Positions 25,963-34,587 of a stretch of 64,000 bases of DNA are shown one piece after another; the stretch's first letter is position 1; every line of letters starts with the position of its first letter. Position numbers and translations under genes: made by a program. The stretch comes from JAJPJE01 sp963724985. GTDB taxonomy: Bacteria > Acidobacteriota > Terriglobia > Terriglobales > Acidobacteriaceae. The notes under the pieces are model-generated. The model saw only the letters and a program-made list of their open reading frames with translations, searched no databases and had not been told where the DNA came from. Where the stretch lies: positions 1 through 64,000 of the forward strand of contig CAVRWV010000002.1 in assembly GCA_963724985.1 (NCBI GenBank). The letters run 5' to 3'.

Positions 25963-27065
25963 GGCTGGCCTCCCGTGGCTTGCTTTGGTAAACCGTAATA
26001 CCGGAAGACTTGCACGCGGCGGTTATACGAATCGACGACGAAGATGCGGTCATCGTGATCCACGAATAATCCAGCCGGCAATTGAAACTCGCCGGGATGC
26101 GTGCCGCGGCTGCCAAAGTAATACAGCAGCCTTCCCTGTCGATCGAAAACCTGCACTACTCCCCACAATCCATCTACAACGTAAAGATGTTCTTCAGAAT
26201 CGAGCCCGATTCCCTTCGGTCGGAACATCGTGCCCGAGTAATCGCCGATTTGCCCGACCGAAGTCTGGAATGCGCCAGAGCGATCCAGGAACTGCACGCG
26301 GAAGTTCATCGCATCGACGACAAACAGGTTCTGCGCGTGGACCAGCACTTCAGTCGGAACATTGAACTCGCCATTCTCTGTGCCGCGGCGACCAATTGTT
26401 TGCAACACGCTGCCCTTCATATCGAGCATGAAGACTTTGTTTCGCAGCGTATCGGTCACGTAAATCCGATCGGCGGCGGAATCGACCGCAATTCCCGTAG
26501 GCCGTTTGAAAAATCCTTCTCCACCTTTCAGGCTACCGATGGTTCGCCTGAACTTGCCGCTGGCGTCGAAAACAAAAATCTTCCCGACCTCGGAATCCGT
26601 TACATAAATGTTGTCCTGTGCGTCCACGGCGATGCACTGCGGTGAAAGCATCGGATCCTTGTCTTTATCCCGGCGCTCGATGAACTTGTACTTGTGCTGT
26701 TCCAGGTCGAAGATGTGAATCCCATTCGCGCCGGGGTCGGTAACGATCGCACGTCCACGTGAGTCCACGACGATGCTGTAAGGCCGGACAAGCTGGGGAT
26801 GTTCGGGCTGACCTATCAGTACATCCAGAACCTTGGTAAAAAATCCGGGCTTCTTCTCCATCTCCTTCTCGGAGCTGAAGCTGCGCTCGTAATGCAGCTT
26901 GCGCCCACCTGCGAGAAGCAGATCGGGTGGAGCTGGTTCCTCAACTTTCTCCTTGCGAACCTTTGCGCCCCAGCTGGGCGCGGCGAGGCATAGGAGAATC
27001 GCCGCGCACACAACACTCGCGCGCAGAAATTTCCTCTTGCCGAAGCTCAGAAGAAGTTGAACCAT
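25959..27065 (-). CDS. Secreted NHL-repeat beta-propeller protein
   Basis: A 368-residue protein with signal peptide (VVCAAILLCLAAPSWGA) and a charged linker KVRKEKVEEP. Six NHL blades follow, such as RPYSIVVDSRGRAIVTDPG, QCIAVDAQDNIYVTDSEVG, RPTGIAVDSAADRIYVTDT, RPKGIGLDSEEHLYVVDG and LPAGLFVDHDDRIFVVDSYN. The start overlaps the end of the beta-barrel gene by 19 bases, and the stop overlaps the 12-haem cytochrome start. Such close packing with the barrel and cytochrome suggests it works with them, perhaps as a periplasmic or surface scaffold. Confidence 0.9.
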   Translation of the reverse strand: MVQLLLSFGKRKFLRASVVCAAILLCLAAPSWGAKVRKEKVEEPAPPDLLLAGGRKLHYERSFSSEKEMEKKPGFFTKVLDVLIGQPEHPQLVRPYSIVVDSRGRAIVTDPGANGIHIFDLEQHKYKFIERRDKDKDPMLSPQCIAVDAQDNIYVTDSEVGKIFVFDASGKFRRTIGSLKGGEGFFKRPTGIAVDSAADRIYVTDTLRNKVFMLDMKGSVLQTIGRRGTENGEFNVPTEVLVHAQNLFVVDAMNFRVQFLDRSGAFQTSVGQIGDYSGTMFRPKGIGLDSEEHLYVVDGLWGVVQVFDRQGRLLYYFGSRGTHPGEFQLPAGLFVDHDDRIFVVDSYNRRVQVFRYYGLPKQATGGQP

Positions 27066-28903
27066 CGTGAGATCCCAATATAGTACGACGTAACGGCAAC
27101 CGGCGCAGTGCCTGCTGTACCTACACTCTGGTGAAGCTGCGTGAATCCACCGTTGATGTAGATTTTCCTCAGCCGATACTGCCCAATTGCGTTATAGAGC
27201 TTGCTGCCGGTGAAGGTGCTGATCAGCGGGTCGACGGTACTGCCTCTGCTATCGGCATATCCCAGGCTTAACGTGAGCCTGCGCATGAACACAGCGCTGG
27301 CGTTCCCGCCGATTGCTTTGGAGTTGTAAACCATGACGGCACCCGGCGCGAAGAGCTCCGGCGGAAGACCCGTCGGCACTGCGACGAGTCCCGTCGGCGT
27401 AAAAAAGGCGGCGCCATCGGACTTTGAGTAGAAACCGTTGACGCTGTAAGTACGCCAGGTGAGAGAGCTGGAGACGCGTTCAGAACTGTTCGACGTGCCC
27501 GGCTGGTTGGTAATTCCACTATGCGATCCTCCGTAGCCAGCGGAGAAATAGGTGCGGTTGGCCACGCGTCGCCGGGCGTTCGCCACCCAACTGTACGACG
27601 AAGTCGTGTAGACCAGGATGAGGGTCTGGACGTTCTGCGAATAGCTGAAATTTGCGTTCACATCCCAATTGGCAATCTTGCGGTCGAAGTTCAGGTTACC
27701 CACGAAGCCCAGGCCGCTGTTGCCTTCCTGGTTCGCGGAATCGAAGACTCCGACAGAAAATGACAGCGATCCGAGAAACCTCTTCTGCATGTTGTAGCTT
27801 GCGCTGCCACCGAAAGTGGTTGCACTGTAACTCTTGCCGAGAAAGTCCTGTTGCGTATAGTTGACGTTGCCGTGAACAGTCAGATTGGACAACAGCGAGT
27901 AATATGCGTCGGCACCCAGTTGAAAGTTGTTAAAACTGTTCAGCCCGGCGCTGTTGATTGCGGTTCCATTGTTGAGGATTGGATCGGGAACGCTTCCCAG
28001 GAGGCTGTCGCTGTAGTTCGCATCCACGGCCACGGTTAGTTTTCTCGCCGGACGAAAAGTAACAAGGCCATTCAACGTTTGGGAGCCACCTGAACTGTTC
28101 GTATCGTAGGAATCGTGATAGTCGTATCCGAAGCTCGAACGACTCCAACCGACGCTGGCTGAGCCGGACATCGGAATCGCGTGCTGCGCATTAAACTGAA
28201 AGCTATCGCTGGACGTGTTGGTCTCCACCGGCTCCGGCAATCCGTCGAGCAGCTGCGAATAGTTGGCATCGACATTGCGGTGGGTGTATCCACCCGACAA
28301 ACGGAAGCCCGACACGAAATAGGTTGAGAGCAGTGTCAGTGTGCGATCCGCCTGGGTGTTCTCTTCTTGCGATCCGTAAATCGAGGACGATCCGTTGCCA
28401 ACCGAATAGCTGGCGGTGAGCGTCGGCAAATTTGGGACCAGGGCGCTCCAACTGACTCCAAAGCCCTGGTTGTCTCCGTGTTCGGCTAGACCAACCGATG
28501 AGGATGGAATGCCGAACTCTCCCGAACTGTTGACACCCTTGGCGAAGAAAACCGCGCCGGGGAAATGGCTCCCGCTGAACAGATTCACGTTGCTGGTTAT
28601 ACCTGTGCTGTTGGAAAGGGCGCCGAACACCGAGTTGGATTGCGTGCGATCATAGTAAGGCTGGGCACTGAAATTAAGGAAATTGGGATTGTAGTAACTG
28701 CCGTGCAGATTGGCGTCGCCGGAGAACCCCATGCTATGCGCGGAGATACCCTGGTTTAAATTCCCGTTATACGTGTATCCAATATTGCCGCCGAGGTTCA
28801 TCTGCCATTTGTCGCCGACTTGCATTTGCGCGACTGAAGGCAGCACTGCCAGCAGAATTCCCGCCACTAACCACCACGCTTTTTGAACCCGCTTGTCCCA
28901 CAT
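27047..28903 (-). CDS. Outer-membrane beta-barrel, candidate porin of an electron conduit
   Basis: A 618-residue protein from ATG 28903, with signal peptide MWDKRVQKAWWLVAGILLAV ending near VAQM. A GTG at 28975 that overlaps the parvulin stop (GTGA) is an alternative start. The mature part alternates hydrophobic and polar residues in many short strands (e.g. LHGSYYNPNFLNFSAQPYYD, RKLTVAVDANYSD, RTYFSAGYGGS). It ends in an aromatic strand with terminal Phe (ISRWFNFF), the usual barrel signature. The length is close to that of MtrB/OmbB-type barrels that hold cytochromes, but no sequence motif proves that. Upstream is a parvulin, as expected for barrel assembly. Confidence 0.8.
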   Translation of the reverse strand: MWDKRVQKAWWLVAGILLAVLPSVAQMQVGDKWQMNLGGNIGYTYNGNLNQGISAHSMGFSGDANLHGSYYNPNFLNFSAQPYYDRTQSNSVFGALSNSTGITSNVNLFSGSHFPGAVFFAKGVNSSGEFGIPSSSVGLAEHGDNQGFGVSWSALVPNLPTLTASYSVGNGSSSIYGSQEENTQADRTLTLLSTYFVSGFRLSGGYTHRNVDANYSQLLDGLPEPVETNTSSDSFQFNAQHAIPMSGSASVGWSRSSFGYDYHDSYDTNSSGGSQTLNGLVTFRPARKLTVAVDANYSDSLLGSVPDPILNNGTAINSAGLNSFNNFQLGADAYYSLLSNLTVHGNVNYTQQDFLGKSYSATTFGGSASYNMQKRFLGSLSFSVGVFDSANQEGNSGLGFVGNLNFDRKIANWDVNANFSYSQNVQTLILVYTTSSYSWVANARRRVANRTYFSAGYGGSHSGITNQPGTSNSSERVSSSLTWRTYSVNGFYSKSDGAAFFTPTGLVAVPTGLPPELFAPGAVMVYNSKAIGGNASAVFMRRLTLSLGYADSRGSTVDPLISTFTGSKLYNAIGQYRLRKIYINGGFTQLHQSVGTAGTAPVAVTSYYIGISRWFNFF

Positions 28904-28971
28904 CACCCACCTGATCTCTGCTTCCGCGCATGCAACCGGTGTAAGCCCAGACGACGTGTTGGCAACCCAAT

Positions 28972-30012
28972 TCACAGGACCTCGATCTTTGCCGTCTTTC
29001 TCAGGCGCTTGTTCAAATCAGAGCGAAGCTGCTCGTTCTTTTGCTTCTGCAGATCGATTACGAGTTTTACTTTTACCTCTTCAAATGGTGTCGTGCCGGC
29101 CGGAATATGAGCATTCAAGCGAAACAGCGTGTACGCCGTGCCCAGTTGAATGAGATCGCTGACTTGCCCGGTCTTCAACGCCAGAGCCGCTTTCACCACC
29201 GGAGGCGGCAACTTCTCGCGCTCGACGGCCTTGCGATCACCCATGTTCACGTGCCAGTCGTCGTCGGAAACTTTCTCGGCCAGCAGTCCAAACTCCTGAT
29301 ACGTTTTCGTCGCCTTCGCCGCTTTTGCTGCGTCGTCGGCGTGCTTGCGCGCCTCTTTGAGCGCTTCCGGATTGGCATCTCCTGGAGGGATAATCGAGAT
29401 CGTCTGAATACTGAACATTTCCGGATGTGCGAATTTTTTCGGATTCCCGCTGTAGTAAGCGCGGGCCTCAGTCACCGAAACTTTGGACTTTTCGGTCACA
29501 TCACTTTTCAGTAAGTCGTCAATCAGCAGGGAGCGCCGGATTTTCTCGCGCATCAACTGGCGCGAGCCGTGCACTTCCACCTGCAATACCTGATTAAATT
29601 CCTGCTCGGTTGCAAACTGTTTGCGAAAGCGAATTTCAGCTTTCTTCATGCGCTCGGGCGAGACGGTCATCTTGCGCCGCAGAGCTTCCTGGTAAACCAG
29701 TTCTTCGAAGACGATCATTTCGAGGGCGCCTTTGCGCATCTCCGGCTCCATCCCCTTGGGAATGCCGTTATGCGTTTGCGCGTAAGGGAAGATCGCCTGG
29801 ATCTCGCGGGCCAGGTCGCGGTCGGTTAAAACTGCGCCATTCACTCGAACAACCGGTTTGCCGGGAATGAGTGCTGGTAGCTGCATCGCGGTTGCGGATG
29901 GCGTGGCGCCTAGTGTGGGAGCGTGAGAGGCAACCACCTGCGCACCGCACGATAACGACAGAGCCATTAACGCGGCGCCAGTCATCATCTTGTGCTTGAG
30001 TTGGTATTTCAT
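28972..30012 (-). CDS. Periplasmic SurA/PpiC-like peptidyl-prolyl isomerase
   Basis: A 346-residue protein with signal peptide (MMTGAALMALSLSCGAQ). The N-terminal SurA-like helical region has VVRVNGAVLTDRDLAREIQA and a long stretch rich in charged helices (EELVYQEALRRKMTVSPER). A parvulin domain follows, HPEMFSIQTISIIPPG to AYTLFRLNAHIPAG, and the C-terminal helix returns to the chaperone core. It would fold or escort outer-membrane proteins. The gene sits immediately before the beta-barrel gene, consistent with a dedicated chaperone. Confidence 0.85.
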   Translation of the reverse strand: MKYQLKHKMMTGAALMALSLSCGAQVVASHAPTLGATPSATAMQLPALIPGKPVVRVNGAVLTDRDLAREIQAIFPYAQTHNGIPKGMEPEMRKGALEMIVFEELVYQEALRRKMTVSPERMKKAEIRFRKQFATEQEFNQVLQVEVHGSRQLMREKIRRSLLIDDLLKSDVTEKSKVSVTEARAYYSGNPKKFAHPEMFSIQTISIIPPGDANPEALKEARKHADDAAKAAKATKTYQEFGLLAEKVSDDDWHVNMGDRKAVEREKLPPPVVKAALALKTGQVSDLIQLGTAYTLFRLNAHIPAGTTPFEEVKVKLVIDLQKQKNEQLRSDLNKRLRKTAKIEVL

Positions 30013-30042
30013 TTCATTGCCCTCCGCTCAGGTTTAAAGATC

Positions 30043-30067
30043 GGGGGAGAGAGACATCCTCTCCCCC
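30043..30067 (-). terminator. Stem-loop between the 4-haem cytochrome and parvulin genes
   Basis: GGGGGAGAG and CTCTCCCCC form a perfect 9-base stem with a 7-base loop. On the minus strand the following sequence (GATCTTTAAA) has no real T tract. It is therefore more likely a partial terminator or an mRNA-stabilising hairpin inside the operon. Confidence 0.5.
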
Positions 30068-30081
30068 AGAGTTAAAGCGAA

Positions 30082-31113
30082 CTAAAACTGCGTTTGAACA
30101 GTGTTTACGCCGAGCGCTTCGTTCTGCTCGCCGGTATGGCACTGGCGGCAGAATTGTGTGGCGGATGCGGCGAGGTTCGGGTTCCCATTGCCTGCTGCCG
30201 GGTTGTAGGGACCGTTGATGAAGAAGTAGGTCGGATAGGTTCCGCCAACGATGGCGCTACCTGCCTGCTTTCCTGCGGGGGCCTTGTAGACGTACATCAC
30301 GTGCTGGTTGTGGCAGGTGGTGCAGGTCATGAAAGCCTTCGAAGGATCAGTGCCGCCTTCGGGCATGACAAAACCATAGGACCAAGCGGTACCAGCGATC
30401 GCCGGATAACCATAGTTAGCGGCAAAGGTGGCATAGTACGACCCAGTGGTCGGAACGATGCTGCTAATCGCAGTGCCGTTCATGGTGACTGTCAGAGGAT
30501 CCGTTGCCTTCGCAGGAGAGCTGACGAGGCGGAGTGCGCCGAGAGTGGCCGCGGTTCCCACCGGGTGATCGTTGCCGTAACCGGAGGTGTTGCCGTTGCC
30601 ATTGTCATTGCCGAGCAGCGTCGGAATGCCATTCGGACCATATACGCCCGCGGGCAGCAGGTTGTTGGCCTTCTCCCACGAAACGCCAGCCATCATCTGC
30701 CCTTTGGCGATCTGGCCGTCGTGGCATGCGAGACACATCATGATTCCGCGCAGCTCTTCTTCGTTGGTGGTATAGGCTGCTGCCTGGGACGGAAGAACTT
30801 CAACATAACCGGCTCCGCCGTTGCCATCCAGACCGAACGCCAGCGTCTGACCGAACAGAGGACTTACGTCCTGTCCGAACAGGGCGTTGCTGCCCGACTT
30901 TGCATCACTCGTTGTTCCGCCGGTGATGGCATTGCCACCGCCGCCTGCCGCACCGCTGTGCGGAGCATGGCAACCCGCGCAACCGCGGCCGCCGTTGTTG
31001 TGGGCGCCGAGGACGTCGATCCCCGTCAAGCCCGCGCCTTTGGTGTATGTCTGCGCTGCCGCGAGACCTACTGCCAAAAGTACTACAAAGAGTACTAACA
31101 TCATCTTTCTCAT
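30082..31113 (-). CDS. Four-haem c-type cytochrome
   Basis: A 343-residue protein from ATG 31113, with AGGAGG upstream. The signal peptide is MRKMMLVLFVVLLAVGLAAA. There are four CXXCH motifs: CAGCH near residue 44 in the form CHAPHSG, CLACH, CTTCH and CRQCH near the end. Long Gly- and Asn-rich segments separate them, so haem density is low. The CHAPHSG context matches the first haem of the 12-haem protein. It may be an outer-membrane or surface partner. The gene is flanked by stem-loops on both sides. Confidence 0.85.
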   Translation of the reverse strand: MRKMMLVLFVVLLAVGLAAAQTYTKGAGLTGIDVLGAHNNGGRGCAGCHAPHSGAAGGGGNAITGGTTSDAKSGSNALFGQDVSPLFGQTLAFGLDGNGGAGYVEVLPSQAAAYTTNEEELRGIMMCLACHDGQIAKGQMMAGVSWEKANNLLPAGVYGPNGIPTLLGNDNGNGNTSGYGNDHPVGTAATLGALRLVSSPAKATDPLTVTMNGTAISSIVPTTGSYYATFAANYGYPAIAGTAWSYGFVMPEGGTDPSKAFMTCTTCHNQHVMYVYKAPAGKQAGSAIVGGTYPTYFFINGPYNPAAGNGNPNLAASATQFCRQCHTGEQNEALGVNTVQTQF

Positions 31114-31137
31114 AAAATCGTTTAAGACCTCCTGATT

Positions 31138-31153
31138 TGTAACAGCCGTTACA
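31138..31153 (-). promoter_or_regulatory. 16-base palindrome before the 4-haem cytochrome gene
   Basis: TGTAACAGCCGTTACA has perfect six-base arms in a CRP/FNR-like spacing (TGTAA-N6-TTACA). It lies 25 bases upstream of the ATG at 31113, next to the ribosome-binding site, so it could act as a repressor operator or as an RNA hairpin. Confidence 0.35.
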
Positions 31154-31202
31154 TCTACAGCTACTGCTATCAATGCGGAGCCGGTGATGAGGCCATGCTC
31201 CT

Positions 31203-31226
31203 TTTGGCCGTCCGCGGACGTCCAAA
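31203..31226 (-). repeat. 24-base near-perfect inverted repeat after the NHL gene
   Basis: Arms TTTGG.CGTCC and GGACG.CCAAA meet around a GC centre with a single mismatch pair. It starts 3 bases past the NHL stop (31229) on the minus strand. No T tract follows, so it is an intercistronic hairpin rather than a clear terminator. Confidence 0.5.
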
Positions 31227-31228
31227 CT

Positions 31229-32497
31229 CTATTGCGGCTTCTGCGCCGCAGAACTTGTTGCCGCTGCGGGGGCGGCTGTAGCTGCCGCGCTTGTCTTCGC
31301 CCCAGCTGCGTTTTTCTTATCGTCTTCCGACTTGCGCCGCGCTAATTCCGCTCTCGCCTCGTCGTCGGTGAAATAGCGGAACATCTGCACTCGTCCGGGA
31401 TACTGCTCGCTCGTGAAAATGCGATTGTGTTTGTCGATGTAAAGTCCAGCGAGCGACTGGAACATCCCCGGAAGCCTGCCGTGCGTACCCATCCAGATCA
31501 GCAAATCGCCTTCGGGCGTGAAACACTGAACACGATCCTGAACCGCGTCGGCGACCCAAACGTGCCCGTCGACATCAATCGCAATTCCCTTGGGACGGAA
31601 CAGGGTTCCGGGCCGGTCACCGGCCTTGCCAAATGCGCGGATGAAGTTGCCGTCCGCATCGAATACCTCGATCCGGTTGTTGAACGTGTCGCTGACATAG
31701 AGGTTGTTGTCGCTGTCCAGTGCCACATTTGTGGGAACCGCGAACTGCCCGGGCTCCGTCAGCGTGTGTTGCTTACCGGGTGTGCCGATTTTGCGAATGA
31801 GATTGAGTTTGTCGGCGTCGTAGACGAGCACGATGTCCTGCGCCGCGTCGGCAACATAAAGGAAGCGATTCTCGTTATCGACGACCATTCCGCCGGGATC
31901 GAGTACGCCATTGCTGATCGAGCCTTCGACCTTATGGTTCTTATCGAATACGAGGATGCGGTGCAGCTTGGTATCGGAAACAAAGAGGCGGTCGGAGTCG
32001 TCGATAGCCAGGCCGATGATGTCGCCAAAGCGCGCCTGCACTCCGTGCTTGATCATCTTCATCTCTTTGGTTTCGGTGTTGAAGATGAAGACTGCGCCCA
32101 CTTTTCCGTCGGCGACGTAAAGATCGCCCTTTGAATCCACAGCGAGACCGTAGGGAGTCCATAGCGCGAACAGCGGCTTATCGGCCATCTGCTGCGCCTG
32201 GGTCTCACCGCCTGCCATGCGATCCATCCAGCTGCTCTTGTTCTTCGCAGACTGAGGAACGTACTTGTCGCAGCAGAAGTAGTTCAGATACTTCATGCGA
32301 GTGACAGCAGGAGGGTTCGGCCACACGATCTTCGAGTAGTCGATCATTTCAAGAATATTGGGCTGCTTGGGCTCGGCAGTGTCTTTCTTCTTCTTGCTTC
32401 CGGCATAGAGTGCGGTCGGATCGGCAAGCGCCAGGAACAATGCGAGTCCCGCGACCGCAGCCGCCAACTTCATCGCTTTCGTGATCGTTCTCTCCAT
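31229..32497 (-). CDS. Secreted NHL-repeat beta-propeller protein with Ala-rich tail
   Basis: A 422-residue protein from ATG 32497. The N-terminus MERTITKAMKLAAAVAGLAL is a signal peptide. A linker with NYFCCDKYV (paired Cys) precedes six NHL blades, e.g. TPYGLAVDSKGDLYVADGK, IIGLAIDDSDRLFVSDTKL, PGGMVVDNENRFLYVADA, VPTNVALDSDNNLYVSDTFN and RPKGIAIDVDGHVWVADA. The tail is charged and then Ala/Thr-rich (AAATAAPAAATSSAAQ). It lies 8 bases after the 16-haem cytochrome stop. Confidence 0.9.
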   Translation of the reverse strand: MERTITKAMKLAAAVAGLALFLALADPTALYAGSKKKKDTAEPKQPNILEMIDYSKIVWPNPPAVTRMKYLNYFCCDKYVPQSAKNKSSWMDRMAGGETQAQQMADKPLFALWTPYGLAVDSKGDLYVADGKVGAVFIFNTETKEMKMIKHGVQARFGDIIGLAIDDSDRLFVSDTKLHRILVFDKNHKVEGSISNGVLDPGGMVVDNENRFLYVADAAQDIVLVYDADKLNLIRKIGTPGKQHTLTEPGQFAVPTNVALDSDNNLYVSDTFNNRIEVFDADGNFIRAFGKAGDRPGTLFRPKGIAIDVDGHVWVADAVQDRVQCFTPEGDLLIWMGTHGRLPGMFQSLAGLYIDKHNRIFTSEQYPGRVQMFRYFTDDEARAELARRKSEDDKKNAAGAKTSAAATAAPAAATSSAAQKPQ

Positions 32498-32505
32498 GTC
32501 GACTC

Positions 32506-33930
32506 CTACTTCGTCAAACTCGTATGGCAAGTCGTGCAAAATGCCATGTTGTTGGCCTGGTCTTTTACCAGCAGATCGGGCTTCGCCGAAGAGTGCGGTT
32601 GGTGACAGGACAAGCAACTGACTGGCTTCAGGACCTTGTTCACATCTGACGGGTCCATGACGTCGCTAACCGGGTGTCGGTCAACCGGGTGACCGCGGCC
32701 GTATTTGATTGGCAGCAGAGTCACCTTGCGGAAATAGTCTTCCGGCAATTTCACCTTACCGTCGAAGATGGTTACCAGGTGATCGCCGTCTACTTTCTTC
32801 GGATCTGCATCCGGGCCGTGACACTCGAGACAAAGTTTGTTAGTGGTGCTGGCACGCAGAAGGTGCTCGTTCTCTCCACCGTGCGGTTCGTGACAGGTCG
32901 CGCATCCTTGCGTACCCGCGGGCTGATGGAGATGAGCCTTCTTCATCTGGTCGGACTGATCGCTGTGGCAAGTCAGGCACGCTTGCACCGGATCGGGCTG
33001 CAAGAATCCCGGACTCTTGCCGGCGTGCGGGTTATGGCAGGAAATGCACTCGCCCTGCGCTCCCGGATGCTGAACTTTGGCCTTTTCGATTTTCTCTGCC
33101 TGTTCGGAGTGGCAGGTCACGCATACCGCTTTCGAATCGGCTTGCGTCAGCACGACCTTGCCGTCTTTTGGGGCGGCGTGGCAGCTGTCGCACATCTTGT
33201 TTTCGAAGGGATTGTGCACGAACGCCTGCATCAGCTTCGGCTTTGCAGACTGATGTGGATCGTGGCACTGAATGCAATTGGCGTTGCCGAAGGGCTGACC
33301 GTTGTGCGCCTTGATCAGGTTCGCGTCTTTGGCGTCGTGACAATCGAGACACAGTGCCGGAGGAGCCTTGGTGAGGTGTTCATCGAACTCAACTTTGCCG
33401 CGCTCGCCGGTCTTGTGCGTCGTGTGGCAAGTCTCGCAACCCATATCGAGCGCCGCGTGCCGGCTGCCGTCCTTGGGAACGTTCACACCTTTGTTATGGC
33501 AGCTAAGACAGAGGTTCTCGTCTTTGGTGCCGCCGCTGGTCGGCTTCAGCAACTGATTCTTATTTGGAGAGCTGTGCGGATCGTGGCACTTGATGCAGTC
33601 GCGAACGGCCGGGGGATGCACCTGTCCGTGAATCTCAGCGGCATTCTTGTCGGAGTGGCAGGTGATGCACAGCGCCTGGGGCGTGGTGGTGATCAGCTTT
33701 ACGCGGGTGATGTCTTTGTTGACGCGAATCTCGTGGCAACTCGTGCAACCCATCTGGATCGCTGAGTGAACGTGTGCGCCCTTGCCTTTGTCTTCGTGGC
33801 ACTCGAGGCACTTGGCGGAGTCGGTCTTGGGATCGAGCGGGACCGGGTGCTGCGCTGCCCTCGCGGGCAGGGTCATCATCCCTAACGCCAGCATCAGCAC
33901 GGCTACGGGCATTTTGGGGAACTTCTTCAC
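32506..33930 (-). CDS. Sixteen-haem c-type cytochrome, first gene of the operon
   Basis: Start GTG 33930 (VKKFPKMPVAVLMLALGMMT) is chosen because GGAGG ends 6 bases before it; the ATG at 33912 is an alternative. After the signal peptide (ending PARAAQ) there are sixteen CXXCH motifs in about 450 residues, from CLECH to CTTCH. The spacing is regular, many in the form CxxCHDPH or CxxCHxPH. This NapC/NrfB-like or MtrA/OmcS-like density suggests a haem wire in the periplasm or across a barrel. The upstream leader has a nested hairpin at 33964-34000. Confidence 0.9.
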   Translation of the reverse strand: MKKFPKMPVAVLMLALGMMTLPARAAQHPVPLDPKTDSAKCLECHEDKGKGAHVHSAIQMGCTSCHEIRVNKDITRVKLITTTPQALCITCHSDKNAAEIHGQVHPPAVRDCIKCHDPHSSPNKNQLLKPTSGGTKDENLCLSCHNKGVNVPKDGSRHAALDMGCETCHTTHKTGERGKVEFDEHLTKAPPALCLDCHDAKDANLIKAHNGQPFGNANCIQCHDPHQSAKPKLMQAFVHNPFENKMCDSCHAAPKDGKVVLTQADSKAVCVTCHSEQAEKIEKAKVQHPGAQGECISCHNPHAGKSPGFLQPDPVQACLTCHSDQSDQMKKAHLHQPAGTQGCATCHEPHGGENEHLLRASTTNKLCLECHGPDADPKKVDGDHLVTIFDGKVKLPEDYFRKVTLLPIKYGRGHPVDRHPVSDVMDPSDVNKVLKPVSCLSCHQPHSSAKPDLLVKDQANNMAFCTTCHTSLTK

Positions 33931-33963
33931 TCGAAACCTCCAGCCACTTGCATGTGCATTCCG

Positions 33964-34000
33964 GGAACCGTCTGAGACAAACCGGTTTGCAAATGGTTCC
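33964..34000 (-). promoter_or_regulatory. Nested hairpin in the leader of the 16-haem cytochrome gene
   Basis: An outer stem GGAACC/GGTTCC (33964-33969 with 33995-34000) encloses the perfect 12-base palindrome CAAACCGGTTTG (33978-33989). It lies 34-70 bases upstream of the GTG start. It could be an operator, an attenuator or a mRNA-stability element; I do not recognise a known riboswitch. Confidence 0.4.
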
Positions 34001-34272
34001 GAATCGCGTAAGAGGCTGAATTTCCAAGATGTTGCTGAAAGTGGCGTGGAGAGAAGAGAGGTGTTATTCGAGCCAGTTTCAAGGGCCGAATGGGCGTTCT
34101 GCCACAGGTTTAGTGGTGAAATCCCGCAGCGAACATTTGTATCTGTAAACAAACGCATCAATTCCGACTTTGCAATCGACTCTGCAGGGCCGGGCGCTTA
34201 GCTGTGCAGGGATTCGTTCTGCCTGGGAGGGCTGTTACTGAGATATCAAACCGCTTCTCGGACCGACGCAGT

Positions 34273-34288
34273 TATGACGCAAATCACA
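34273..34288. promoter_or_regulatory. CRP/FNR-like dyad between cytochrome and resB operons
   Basis: TATGACGCAAATCACA matches TGTGA-N6-TCACA with one mismatch. It sits near the middle of the divergent gap. No well-placed -10 is evident for either direction. Confidence 0.35.
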
Positions 34289-34571
34289 ATTCAGAGTGAC
34301 TGGAATGGGCGGGGCGGCTTTCTTGCCATCAGTTCGAACAGGCCGCGAGACGGCTCATTTAGCTATGTAGCGAATTTCATCAATGCGAGGCATGCGCTGT
34401 TGACCAATGCAACAAAGGCTCCAAGCCGTTTGCAAGGCGTCTCCTGGCTCGTTTTCCCTGCGTGCTTGTCATCACTCGGGTGGGTGATATAGCCCAAAAT
34501 ACAGGCGCCAAGTGGTTCCCACCCGGTCGCTAACCAACTGATTGCACGTAACTTCTTTCCGGCACCAACTT

Positions 34572-34587
34572 TGGAATGGTGGTTGCA
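34572..34587 (+). promoter_or_regulatory. Sigma54-like promoter before resB
   Basis: TGGAATGGTGGTTGCA has GG and GC exactly 10 bases apart and matches 10 of 12 positions of TGGCACG-N4-TTGCW, with a perfect TTGCA -12 element. The resB ATG is 25 bases after it, with the ribosome-binding site GGAAGGAAG-like in between. A sigma54 activator is encoded downstream in the same direction. Confidence 0.45.

Noticed and set aside
30094..31098. Long plus-strand frame opposite the 4-haem cytochrome
   Set aside because: It mirrors the cytochrome coding region and has no motif or ribosome-binding site.
32674..33765. Long plus-strand frame opposite the 16-haem cytochrome
   Set aside because: It is antisense to a gene with sixteen regular CXXCH motifs; openness comes from codon bias.
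34274..34492. 72-codon plus frame in the divergent cytochrome/resB gap
   Set aside because: It begins inside a CRP/FNR-like dyad, has no ribosome-binding site and no recognisable protein pattern.
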